Below, in pieces: positions 56,021 through 64,000 of a DNA stretch of 64,000 nt. The stretch is from Longimicrobiales bacterium (GTDB taxonomy: Bacteria; Gemmatimonadota; Gemmatimonadetes; Longimicrobiales; Gaopeijiaceae): assembly GCA_028278645.1 (NCBI GenBank), contig JANQDZ010000024.1, forward strand, positions 1 to 64,000. Reading direction: 5' to 3'. The stretch's first letter is position 1. Each line of letters opens with the position of its first letter. Made by a program: the position numbers and the translations under genes. The notes below the pieces were generated by a model. It was not told the origin of the DNA. It saw only the letters and a list, made by a program, of their open reading frames with translations, and did no database searches.

Positions 56021-57718
56021 ATGTGTTCTTCTCCAAACCGGATGATGGCGATGAGGCCACCTTCAACTGACACCACCCGACCGAGGTTCCACCAGTCGGG
56101 GAACCGGGGGAGGAAAGTGGGGCGTTGGGCTTTGGCCCTGGCGCTTTGCCTCCCGTTCTTGGGCTCGGAGCAGCTCGTGGCCCAGGAGGACCCCCAGGTC
56201 ATCGAGCTGACCCTGGAGCGGATGGTAGACCTGACTCTGAGTCGGAGCTACCGGGTCCGGAGGTTGAACCTCGACATCCAGCGGGACCAGTACAATCTCC
56301 ATGCGGAGCGTGCCAACTTAAAATCCTCCGTGGAGATGGACCTGACCGTTCCGGCCTTCCGCCTCACTTCGGAGCCGAAGTGGAACTCTACCCTCCAGAA
56401 GAATGAAATCGTCCAGGAGAACACCAGGCGTTGGGAGGGCGAGCTGTCGGTGAGACAGCCGGTGATGCTCTTTGGTTATCCCACCAACGGGTACCTGTCT
56501 TTTAATAACCGGATGTACCGGTATAACCAGATCGACGACGACGGCGTCGAAGACGTGGACTACTACAACCGGTACTACATCTCCTACAACCAGCCTCTCT
56601 TTCAACCGAACCGCTTGAAGAACGACCTGGAACAGGCCGAGATGAATCTGGAGAGGACGCAGTTGGAGTTTTACGGCGACGTGGTTGATATCGTCGACAA
56701 CGTATCCGGAGATTACTACGACCTGTTCGAGGAGTACTTCACCCGGGACATCTACTTGGGCCTCACGGAAGACCTGGAACGAGCCCTCGGGATCGCCCAA
56801 GAGCTGGCCACGGTGGATTCCGTCCGGTCCATCGACGTGGACCAGATCCAGATCGAGCTGGCCAACGCTCGAGAGAACGTGCAATCCGCCGAAAGCTCCA
56901 TCCGCCTCGAGACGGCCTCCATCAAACGGGACCTCGGCTTGGCGGACACCGACTCCGTGGCCTTTCTCCCGGTCTTTTACCTCGACCCGGTGGAAATCGA
57001 CATCGATCAGGCCGTGGACTATGCCATGGAGCTCACCCCCAGGATGAGGGAACTGGATATCTCACACCGAAACAGCGAGATCCGGCTGGAAGAAACCAAG
57101 AGCCGCGGAGGATTTCGCTTGGATCTCAACATGAGCTACGGGCGGGAACGCCGGGACGAGGAGGTCGACAAGCTCTGGGTGGATCCGGACAACAGTTACA
57201 CGGTGAACGTGAATGCCTATGTGCCCGTTTGGGATTGGGGCGAGAGAGACGCCCGGATCGCGTCGAGCGAGATCAGTATCCAACAATCCCTCCTACGGAT
57301 CGAAGAGGCGGAGCTACAGATCGTTTCCAGCGTACGGAACGAGGTCCTGAACGTTCAGGACCGAGAGAGCCGAACCTTCGCCATGAGGGAGAATCTGGAC
57401 CTGGCTCAGGAAGTCTCAGAAACCAGCTTCCAACGGTACCATACGGGGGCCATCACCGCGCTGGACCTCATCCTGAGTCTCCGCCGGGAGGCGGACACCG
57501 CGGAGAACTTCCTGGATGCCTACATGGGTTGGAGGGGATCGCTCCGAAGGGTTCAGGAAATGACCTACTTCGACTTTGAGCGGGGCATTCCGGTTCTCGA
57601 GCGGTTCGGCGTGGAAGATCGTCTGCCGAGCAATGGGCTTGCTGAGCTCCGGCCGTCGGACGCGACCCCGGCCATTGACCCCGAGTTTGATCCGTTCAAA
57701 GAACGGCGACGGGATTAA
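56021..57718 (+). CDS. TolC family outer-membrane channel, paralogue 2
   Basis: A 565-residue protein closely related to the preceding one: both share IVQENTRRWEGELS, FGYPTNGYLS, NNRMYRYNQIDDDGV and LWVDPDNSYTV, in the same order, so this is a tandem duplication. The signal segment is VGRWALALALCLPFLGSEQ, followed by EDPQVIELTLERMVDLTL. The channel-forming helical hairpins and the WDWGERDARIASSEIS motif are present. The C-terminus is longer and charged (DPEFDPFKERRRD). The ATG at 56021 follows the previous TGA by 2 bases; ATGs at 56042 and 56051 are alternatives. Ends in a strong terminator. Confidence 0.85.
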   Translation: MCSSPNRMMAMRPPSTDTTRPRFHQSGNRGRKVGRWALALALCLPFLGSEQLVAQEDPQVIELTLERMVDLTLSRSYRVRRLNLDIQRDQYNLHAERANLKSSVEMDLTVPAFRLTSEPKWNSTLQKNEIVQENTRRWEGELSVRQPVMLFGYPTNGYLSFNNRMYRYNQIDDDGVEDVDYYNRYYISYNQPLFQPNRLKNDLEQAEMNLERTQLEFYGDVVDIVDNVSGDYYDLFEEYFTRDIYLGLTEDLERALGIAQELATVDSVRSIDVDQIQIELANARENVQSAESSIRLETASIKRDLGLADTDSVAFLPVFYLDPVEIDIDQAVDYAMELTPRMRELDISHRNSEIRLEETKSRGGFRLDLNMSYGRERRDEEVDKLWVDPDNSYTVNVNAYVPVWDWGERDARIASSEISIQQSLLRIEEAELQIVSSVRNEVLNVQDRESRTFAMRENLDLAQEVSETSFQRYHTGAITALDLILSLRREADTAENFLDAYMGWRGSLRRVQEMTYFDFERGIPVLERFGVEDRLPSNGLAELRPSDATPAIDPEFDPFKERRRD

Positions 57719-57740
57719 AGGGGTCAGTATTCGGGATCAT

Positions 57741-57777
57741 AAGAGGGCGGGAATCGGATTCCGATTCCCGCCCTCTT
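57741..57777. terminator. perfect 17-bp hairpin after the TolC pair
   Basis: AAGAGGGCGGGAATCGG (57741-57757) pairs with 57761-57777 across a 3-base loop, and the sequence ends CTTCATTTAT. It separates the convergent TolC and sortilin-like genes and can stop both. Confidence 0.85.
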
Positions 57778-57819
57778 CATTTATGTACGGGCCCTGGAGA
57801 ACCTCCAGGGCTTCGAGTG

Positions 57820-60582
57820 TTAGTGGGTCTCACTCATCCATATATCCTCTTCCACCAAGACGGACCTACTCAGTTCCCGGCCGCCCACCACCATTGTGAC
57901 CACGTAGGTCCCCGGTGCCACCGCTGGCCCTGGCCGGGTCCTCTGCTGTTGCTGGGCGGTCTGATTCGGGGGAGGCGGCGGCGGGTTTTCCCTCAGGTCC
58001 CACTGGACCCGGTTGATTCCCCGGGCACCTGACCCGGTGAGATTCCGAACCACGTTCCCCTGGGTGTCGGTGATGGTGAGTTCAACCTCCCCGTCCAGGT
58101 CGATGGGGAGGTAGTAGCTGATGGCTGTTCCGCTTGCCGGGTTTTGTCCACGGAACTTCTTCGCTCCGGCAACGGTGACGCTCTTCTGCATGTCGGATAG
58201 CCACTGGACGCCGGACCTCACCTCGAACAGATATGCATCCCCCGCCGCCACTTCGGGCGTGAACTGCTGGAGGGGTGTGATGTCGTCGATGATCCAGATG
58301 CTCCTGCCGTGGGTTCCCACTACCAGATCGTTTTCCCGTGGGTGCACATGGATGTCGTCGACCCGAACCGTGGGTAATCCATTCTGGAAGCGCTGCCACT
58401 CCTGGCCTCCATCCAGTGAGATAAAGAGGCCGAATTCCGTTCCGAGGTAGAGGAGGTTCGGGTTCACCGGATCTTCGGTGATGACGTTGGTGGGCCCCAC
58501 CGGGAGATTGTTGGTGATGTTGGTGAAGGTCTGGCCGAAGTCACGGGTCACATAGACGTAGGGGTTCCAATCCTCGTTCCTGTGGTTGTCCATGACGACG
58601 TAGCAGGTCCCCGGGGCGAAATTGGAGGGTTCCACCCTCTTCACCCTGAAGTATCCCTGGGGCGGATTGGGCAGGTTGCCGGTGACGTTGGTGAAGGTGG
58701 CTCCTCCGTCGCGGCTCACCTGAACGTTTCCATCGTCCGTGCCCACCCAGATTACGCCGGGCTGGCTCGGTGACTCGGCCACGGTCGTACCGTAGGAGAA
58801 TCCGGACTGGCCGTCGTTCTTCGAAGCCATGAACTCGCTTCCCGAAACCCCCATGATGGACTGCTCGGCGGGATCGACGGCTTTTGTCAGGTCCTCACTG
58901 GCGACCCAGGTCCGGCCCTGATCCCTGGACTTGAAGAACTGTTTGCCCGCTGTCAGGACCGTGTTCGGGTCATGGGGGGATAGCTCGATGGGGGTATTCC
59001 ACTCGAAGCGGTACCGGTCGGTTGGTTCGGCACCAATGACGAGGCCTCCACGCACCGTTTGACCTTCCCGGGGGGGAGGCGATGGCCGCATGCCCCGGCT
59101 TTGCCCCGTACGGAGGTCCCGGACGCTCATGGATCCGCCCTGGGATTCGGAGTAGACAATGTTGTAGTCGGTGGGATCGATTCGGACGTAGAATCCGTCA
59201 CCGCCGCCCACGCGATACCAGTCTTCATTGATGATGGCCCTGCCCCGGACGGCGCTGGGCCCGCACCAGCTTCCGTTGTCCTGCAGGCCGCCGCAAACGA
59301 AGTAGGGCCGCCGCATGTCCAGGCCGATTTCGTAAAACTGACCCACAGCCATGGTGTTGACGAAGTCCCAGGTGGCGGTCTGGTCCCAGCTGAAGTTGAA
59401 CCCGCCGTCGGTGCCCAACATGACGTGGTTGTTGTTGTCGGGATTGATCCATAAAGCGTGGTGGTCGCCGTGGCCCATCCCTCGAACCGTATTGAAGTTC
59501 ACCCCTCCGTCCACCGACTTATAAAAAGATGCACCCATGGTGTAGACAATGTCCGGATCCACCGGATCCACCCGGATCTGGCTGTAATACATGGGGCGGT
59601 TGTTGTTGTTGCTCCGGATCTCCCAGCTCGCCCCGGCGTCGGTGGACCTCCACACCCCGCTCCTGGTGGCATCGGGATCAGGGTCATCTGGTTGGCGCCG
59701 ATTGGGGTTGGGGACCTCGATCTGGGCGTAGACAATGTCCGGATCCGCCAGGTGGATGGAGAGTCCGATTCGGCCGAGCTCGCCCCCGGGAAGCCCGTTC
59801 CCTTCCAGGCGGGTCCAGGTGTCCCCTCCGTTCGTGGTCTTCCAGATCCCACTTCCGGGCCCACCACCGTTGAAGCCCCAAGGCCTACGCTGCCGCTGGT
59901 AGGACGCAGCGTACAGGATATCGGGGTTGGTGGGATGGATGACGACGTCGGTGAAGCCCGTGTTCTCGTCGATGGAATTGGTGTTGCTCCAGGTTCGGCC
60001 CCCGTCCGTGGTCTTGAAGAGGCCCCGATCCCCGCCCGGGCCCCAGAGGGGGCCGGTGGCGGCCACGTACGCGACGTCAGCGTCTCGGGGGTCCACAACG
60101 ACCCGTGCGATGTGGTGGGAGCTTTCCAGCCCCACGTTCACAAAAGTCTCACCACCATCGGTGGACTTATAGACGCCGTCCCCCCGTGTCGTGCTCTGGC
60201 GGTTGTTTGATTCGCCCGACCCGACATAGAGGATGTCAGGGTTGGAAGGCGCGATGGCGATGTCACCGATGGAGGAAACCGGGTAACTGTCGAAGATGGG
60301 CTCCCACGTGGTTCCCATATTCGTAGACTTCCAGATCCCTCCGGTGGCGAAGCCCAGGTAGATCGTGGAGGGGTCGCCCACCACCGCCTCCACGTCATCG
60401 ATCCTTCCCGACATGTTCGCTGGGCCGATGGACCGCCAGACGAACTCCTTGAGGATCGGATCGTCCGTCTGGTTGACCGGGTCTCCCTGGCTGGCTTGCT
60501 GGGCCAGTGCATCGGCACCCAGAAGCTGGGCCGTGAAAGCCAGTAGGACGGCTAAACGTGTCACTCCCTTTAGGCTCGTCAT
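57820..60582 (-). CDS. exported sortilin/BNR-repeat beta-propeller protein, copy 1
   Basis: A 920-residue exported protein of the VPS10/BNR-repeat class. A signal peptide (VTRLAVLLAFTAQLLGADALAQ) is followed by many Asp-box units: GDGVYKSTDGGETF, GLFKTTDGGRTW, GIWKTTNGGDTW, GVWRSTDAGASW, FFKSRDQGRTW, NVQVSRDGGATF, LFISLDGGQEW. These make one or two large propellers, and a C-terminal beta domain (DLDGEVELTITDTQGNVV) ends with a Q-rich linker and SVLVEEDIWMS. Such proteins are abundant in Gemmatimonadota; glycoside hydrolase activity is not established. ATG 60582 is chosen for the signal peptide. Confidence 0.85.
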   Translation of the reverse strand: MTSLKGVTRLAVLLAFTAQLLGADALAQQASQGDPVNQTDDPILKEFVWRSIGPANMSGRIDDVEAVVGDPSTIYLGFATGGIWKSTNMGTTWEPIFDSYPVSSIGDIAIAPSNPDILYVGSGESNNRQSTTRGDGVYKSTDGGETFVNVGLESSHHIARVVVDPRDADVAYVAATGPLWGPGGDRGLFKTTDGGRTWSNTNSIDENTGFTDVVIHPTNPDILYAASYQRQRRPWGFNGGGPGSGIWKTTNGGDTWTRLEGNGLPGGELGRIGLSIHLADPDIVYAQIEVPNPNRRQPDDPDPDATRSGVWRSTDAGASWEIRSNNNNRPMYYSQIRVDPVDPDIVYTMGASFYKSVDGGVNFNTVRGMGHGDHHALWINPDNNNHVMLGTDGGFNFSWDQTATWDFVNTMAVGQFYEIGLDMRRPYFVCGGLQDNGSWCGPSAVRGRAIINEDWYRVGGGDGFYVRIDPTDYNIVYSESQGGSMSVRDLRTGQSRGMRPSPPPREGQTVRGGLVIGAEPTDRYRFEWNTPIELSPHDPNTVLTAGKQFFKSRDQGRTWVASEDLTKAVDPAEQSIMGVSGSEFMASKNDGQSGFSYGTTVAESPSQPGVIWVGTDDGNVQVSRDGGATFTNVTGNLPNPPQGYFRVKRVEPSNFAPGTCYVVMDNHRNEDWNPYVYVTRDFGQTFTNITNNLPVGPTNVITEDPVNPNLLYLGTEFGLFISLDGGQEWQRFQNGLPTVRVDDIHVHPRENDLVVGTHGRSIWIIDDITPLQQFTPEVAAGDAYLFEVRSGVQWLSDMQKSVTVAGAKKFRGQNPASGTAISYYLPIDLDGEVELTITDTQGNVVRNLTGSGARGINRVQWDLRENPPPPPPNQTAQQQQRTRPGPAVAPGTYVVTMVVGGRELSRSVLVEEDIWMSETH

Positions 60583-60844
60583 AGTCAAAACCCTTGGCTG
60601 AGAAAACGGGGGACGAAATGGAGTCGCCTGGCTCCAGGTACCAGGCGAAACGGGAGAATCATAGGGGCCGGGGACCCGTTTCGCACGTGTGAGCCAGGAG
60701 AGAAGGGCATTCCAGGCCCCGGCTTTGGGCCTGGTGCTGCCCTGGGGCAGCGATGCTCGTACCTTCCCAGTCCGGACCGTCCCGGCTTCCGGAGCCGACG
60801 TCCGGGACCCGTTCAGCTCATGAAGTCTCTTCAGGAGGGGTACC

Positions 60845-63800
60845 ATGTCCATCCGTCGCGCCTTGGCAGCCGTTCTTGGCCTGCTGGTCTCTTCCAGTCC
60901 ACTCTTTGGCCAGGATCCTACCCGGATCCAAGGCGACTTTTTCGACGACCTCCGATATCGGCACATCGGCCCCGTGGGGAACCGTGTGAGCGCTGTGGTG
61001 GGGATCCCGGGGGATCCGAATACCTATTATGCCGGGGCGGCCTCTGGAGGCGTGTGGAAGACGGTGGACGGAGGGGTCCATTGGGAACCGGTCTTCGACG
61101 ACCAACCGGCCCAATCAATCGGTGCTCTGGCTGTGGACCCTTCCAACCCCAACGTCGTTTGGGCCGGGACGGGTGAAGCACACATTCGAAGCAACGTCAG
61201 TATCGGGAACGGAGTGTATCGCACCACGGATGGTGGCAGGACCTGGTCCCACATGGGCCTCGCGGCTTCGGGCAGGATAAGCCGCATTGTTGTCCACCCG
61301 CAGGATTCCGACGTGGTTTTTGTCGGGGCCCTGGGACACCTCTACGGGCCGCAAGAAGAGCGCGGAGTGTTCCGGACCACGGACGGGGGTGAGAGTTGGG
61401 AGAGAGTCCTTTTCACTACCGAGAACGCCGGCGCTTCGGAAGTGGTGATGGACCCCAACAATCCAAACATTCTCTTCGCCGGTATGTGGGAGATGGTCAT
61501 CTGGACTTGGGGGAGGCAGAGCGGGGGCCCCGGGAGCGGCCTTTTTCGTTCGACGGACGGGGGTGACACCTGGGAGAGGCTGGAAGGGCGTGGATTACCC
61601 CGTCCGCCTTTGGGGAAGGTGGTCTTGGCCATGACCCCGGACGACTCGGATCGGATTTATGCTCTGATCGAGACCAACTCCAACCGGGATTTTGCGCCCC
61701 TGGACGACCACCAGGGGGTCTTGTGGCGCTCTGACAACGGGGGCGAGTCCTGGAGAATGGTCAACGCCGACCACACCCTGGTCCAGCGACCCCACTACTA
61801 TTCCCGTGTGGTGGCGGCCCCGGACGATGCCGACGAGGTTCACTTCCTGGCGACCTCTCATACGACTTCGCTGGACGGAGGTCTGACGGTGAGCCGTGGG
61901 AGCGCTGGCGGAGACAACCACGATATGTGGATCGATCCGCTTCAGCCCGACCGAATGATCGTCGGGAACGACGGCGGAGTTCATGTTTCGACCACCCGAG
62001 GGGACAGCTGGCTCCGGCCCAGGATGCCCATCGCCCAGATGTATCATGTCTACACCGACAACCAGATCCCTTACTTCGTGTACGGAAACCGCCAGGACGG
62101 TGCGTCCCATCGTGGGCCTTCCAACAGCCTGACCGGTGGGAGCATTCCCATCGGGGAGTGGCATTCCGTCGGAGGCTGCGAATCGGGGTTCGCCATCCCC
62201 GATCCGGTGGATAACAACATCGTCTGGTCGGGGTGTTATGAGGGGATCCTGGACCGCTACGACCTTCGAACCGGCCACGCTCGAAACGTGAGTGTCTGGC
62301 CCGACAACCCGGAAGGCTGGCCGGCAGCAGACCTCAGATACCGCTTTCAATGGACCTTCCCGGTGGCCATCTCGCCCCACGATCACAACCGGGTTTATGT
62401 CGGGAGCCAGCACGTCCACCAAACCACCAACGGCGGCCACAGTTATTCGGTCATCAGCCCGGACCTGACCACAAACGACAAGGCCCTTCAGCAAAAGACC
62501 GGAGGGCTTACACCCGATGACGCCAGCCCGACATATGCTGCCACTTTGTTCGCGATTGCCGAATCACCGGTGGAAGAGGGAGTGATCTGGACGGGTTCCA
62601 ACGATGGCCTGGTCCACGTGACGCGGGATGGCGGCAGTAGGTGGACCAATGTGACCGAAAACATCCCGGACCTTCCACCCCTGGGGACCGTCAGCAATAT
62701 CGAGCCTTCCCGATACGATGCCGCCAAGGCCTACATCTCGGTGGACTTCCATCAAGTGAACAACACGGACCCATATGCCTACGTGACCGAGGACTATGGA
62801 GAGAGCTGGACGTATCTCACCGGCGGCATCCCGAAGAGCATCTTCAGCTATGTCCACGTGATCCGTGAGGATCCGGTTCGCCCCGGGCTCCTTTACCTGG
62901 GAACCGAGAATACCCTCTTCGTTTCCTTCGACGACGGGGGTGAGTGGATCCCGCTCCAAACCAATCTTCCCCACGCTCCGGTGCACTGGCTCACGATCCA
63001 GGACCACTTCAACGACCTCGTGGTTTCGACCTATGGGAGGGGTTTCTGGATCCTCGATGACGTGACTCCACTCCAGCAACTGACGGACGAGGTCCTGGAT
63101 GCGCCGGCCCACCTGTTCCAACCCCGCTCCGCCTATCGCTTCAGGAATAAGGAAGGGCCCGTTAGCCAACCCGGAGACATCGGGGCTGGGGAGAACCCCC
63201 GGCCAGGCGCGTCCATTCACTACTACATCGGCGAAGGCGCGGAGGGAGGGGTGAACGTAACCGTTTTGGACGACCAGGGTGAGGTGGTAAGGGACCTCGG
63301 GCGGGCTTCCTCCGAGCCGGGCCTGCATCGTGCCTATTGGGACCTGCGTTATGAATCCTCCGAGTCCCCAAGGATGCGGACAAAGGTCCTGGAGCACAGC
63401 CATGTGCCTTTAGGAGAGGACGGTTGGAGGCCGGCGGGAGATGGTGGGAGGGTGACCCCTCTAGCTCCACCAGGGAGTTACACCGTCCGCCTGACTTACG
63501 GGGACACGGAACTGACTGCTCCACTCACTGTCCTCAAGGATCCGTCCTCGGCGGGGACCGACGAGGACATCCGGACCCAATTTGATGTAATCATGCAGCT
63601 CAGAGATGAAACCAACGCTGTGGTGGATCTCATAAACGAGGCGGAGAAGATACGGGCCCAACTCGTGGACCTGAAGGACCTCGTCAGGGGGCACGAGAGG
63701 GCCGACGAGATCGTCGAGTCGGCGGATGCTCTGGACGAGGCCTTGGTGGAGCTTGAAATGGGCCTCACGGACCTCCGTCTTTCTGGCGGGAGCGCAGGTC

Positions 63801-64000
63801 AGGACGCCCTTCGGTGGCCGAGGCAGCTATTCGCGAAGCTAACCAGCCTCGCGGGATATATCGGTAGCTCGGACTTCTCCCCCACAACACAGCAGTTGGA
63901 GGTCCACACACGACTGCAGGGACTCCTCAGGGATCGCCAAACCCGCATGAACGAGATCCGTGCCGGGGAACTAGCGGCGCTCAACGGACTACTCTCGGAG
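60845..64000 (+). CDS. exported sortilin/BNR-repeat protein, copy 2 (3' end outside window)
   Basis: An open frame from ATG 60845 to the window end gives at least 1052 residues without a stop. AGGAGGGG 4 bases upstream and a signal peptide (RRALAAVLGLLVSSSPLFGQ) support the start. Asp-box repeats include GVWKTVDGGVHW, GVYRTTDGGRTW, GVFRTTDGGESW, GLFRSTDGGDTW, GVLWRSDNGGESW and VTRDGGSRW. The C-terminus has a beta domain (GGVNVTVLDDQGEVV) and a long helical tail (IMQLRDETNAVVDLINEAEK). It is divergent from copy 1, with 262 bases between starts. Near full length, cut probably shortly before its stop. Confidence 0.88.
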   Translation, partial: MSIRRALAAVLGLLVSSSPLFGQDPTRIQGDFFDDLRYRHIGPVGNRVSAVVGIPGDPNTYYAGAASGGVWKTVDGGVHWEPVFDDQPAQSIGALAVDPSNPNVVWAGTGEAHIRSNVSIGNGVYRTTDGGRTWSHMGLAASGRISRIVVHPQDSDVVFVGALGHLYGPQEERGVFRTTDGGESWERVLFTTENAGASEVVMDPNNPNILFAGMWEMVIWTWGRQSGGPGSGLFRSTDGGDTWERLEGRGLPRPPLGKVVLAMTPDDSDRIYALIETNSNRDFAPLDDHQGVLWRSDNGGESWRMVNADHTLVQRPHYYSRVVAAPDDADEVHFLATSHTTSLDGGLTVSRGSAGGDNHDMWIDPLQPDRMIVGNDGGVHVSTTRGDSWLRPRMPIAQMYHVYTDNQIPYFVYGNRQDGASHRGPSNSLTGGSIPIGEWHSVGGCESGFAIPDPVDNNIVWSGCYEGILDRYDLRTGHARNVSVWPDNPEGWPAADLRYRFQWTFPVAISPHDHNRVYVGSQHVHQTTNGGHSYSVISPDLTTNDKALQQKTGGLTPDDASPTYAATLFAIAESPVEEGVIWTGSNDGLVHVTRDGGSRWTNVTENIPDLPPLGTVSNIEPSRYDAAKAYISVDFHQVNNTDPYAYVTEDYGESWTYLTGGIPKSIFSYVHVIREDPVRPGLLYLGTENTLFVSFDDGGEWIPLQTNLPHAPVHWLTIQDHFNDLVVSTYGRGFWILDDVTPLQQLTDEVLDAPAHLFQPRSAYRFRNKEGPVSQPGDIGAGENPRPGASIHYYIGEGAEGGVNVTVLDDQGEVVRDLGRASSEPGLHRAYWDLRYESSESPRMRTKVLEHSHVPLGEDGWRPAGDGGRVTPLAPPGSYTVRLTYGDTELTAPLTVLKDPSSAGTDEDIRTQFDVIMQLRDETNAVVDLINEAEKIRAQLVDLKDLVRGHERADEIVESADALDEALVELEMGLTDLRLSGGSAGQDALRWPRQLFAKLTSLAGYIGSSDFSPTTQQLEVHTRLQGLLRDRQTRMNEIRAGELAALNGLLSE

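Overview
The window is a contiguous, high-GC chromosomal segment from a Gram-negative bacterium with an outer membrane: it carries TonB-dependent receptors, OprP-like porins, TolC-like proteins and lipoproteins. The family mix is typical of Gemmatimonadota: paired sortilin/BNR-repeat proteins, MacB-type permeases, S9 peptidase next to a TonB receptor, M20 exopeptidases and a cytoplasmic/exported amidase set. This phylum assignment is inference. I see no rRNA, tRNA, CRISPR array, prophage or recognisable transposase.

Layout. 1-12.6 kb: tail of an unknown gene, a beta-propeller lipoprotein, an AhpD-like protein, a thioredoxin-VKOR fusion, a DUF3311-like/SSS symporter pair, an arrestin-like membrane protein, an exported M20 peptidase, a small barrel, a CPA1 antiporter, an AI-2E-type permease and threonine aldolase. 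12.7-18 kb: an OprP-like porin preceded by PHO-box-like repeats, then a divergent metal-uptake operon (small Cys/His protein, porin, ZnuA-like, ZnuB-like) with no ATPase. 18-23.3 kb: LemA pair, serine hydrolase, then a tightly coupled carboxypeptidase-MpaA amidase-SpmAB fusion. 23.4-31.8 kb: ATP sulfurylase, a 275-bp inverted-repeat element, di-haem peroxidase, and a Fur-type operator followed by a His-rich small protein, TonB receptor, TlpA and rhodanese-metallo-beta-lactamase fusion. 31.8-43.4 kb: MacB-like permease, S9 peptidase, second TonB receptor, PhoU and Na/Pi symporter with a PHO-like box, barrel protein, PLD enzyme. 43.5-52.6 kb: fumarase, glutamine synthetase, GNAT, Tat-exported epimerase, KatG, PAP2, cell-wall amidase. 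52.8-64 kb: PurF-like protein without the nucleophile cysteine, two tandem TolC paralogues, and two divergent sortilin/BNR proteins, the second cut by the window end.

Themes: envelope metal and phosphate acquisition under visible operators (Fur-type palindrome at 26356-26384; 11-bp-periodic GTNAC repeats at 13949-14041 and 40962-40977), peptidoglycan turnover, and extracytoplasmic peptide use. The strongest non-genic signal is a dispersed palindromic repeat family: one full 275-bp copy with 22-bp perfect terminal inverted repeats at 24683-24957 and reduced copies placed directly at stop codons near 1.4 and 12.6 kb.
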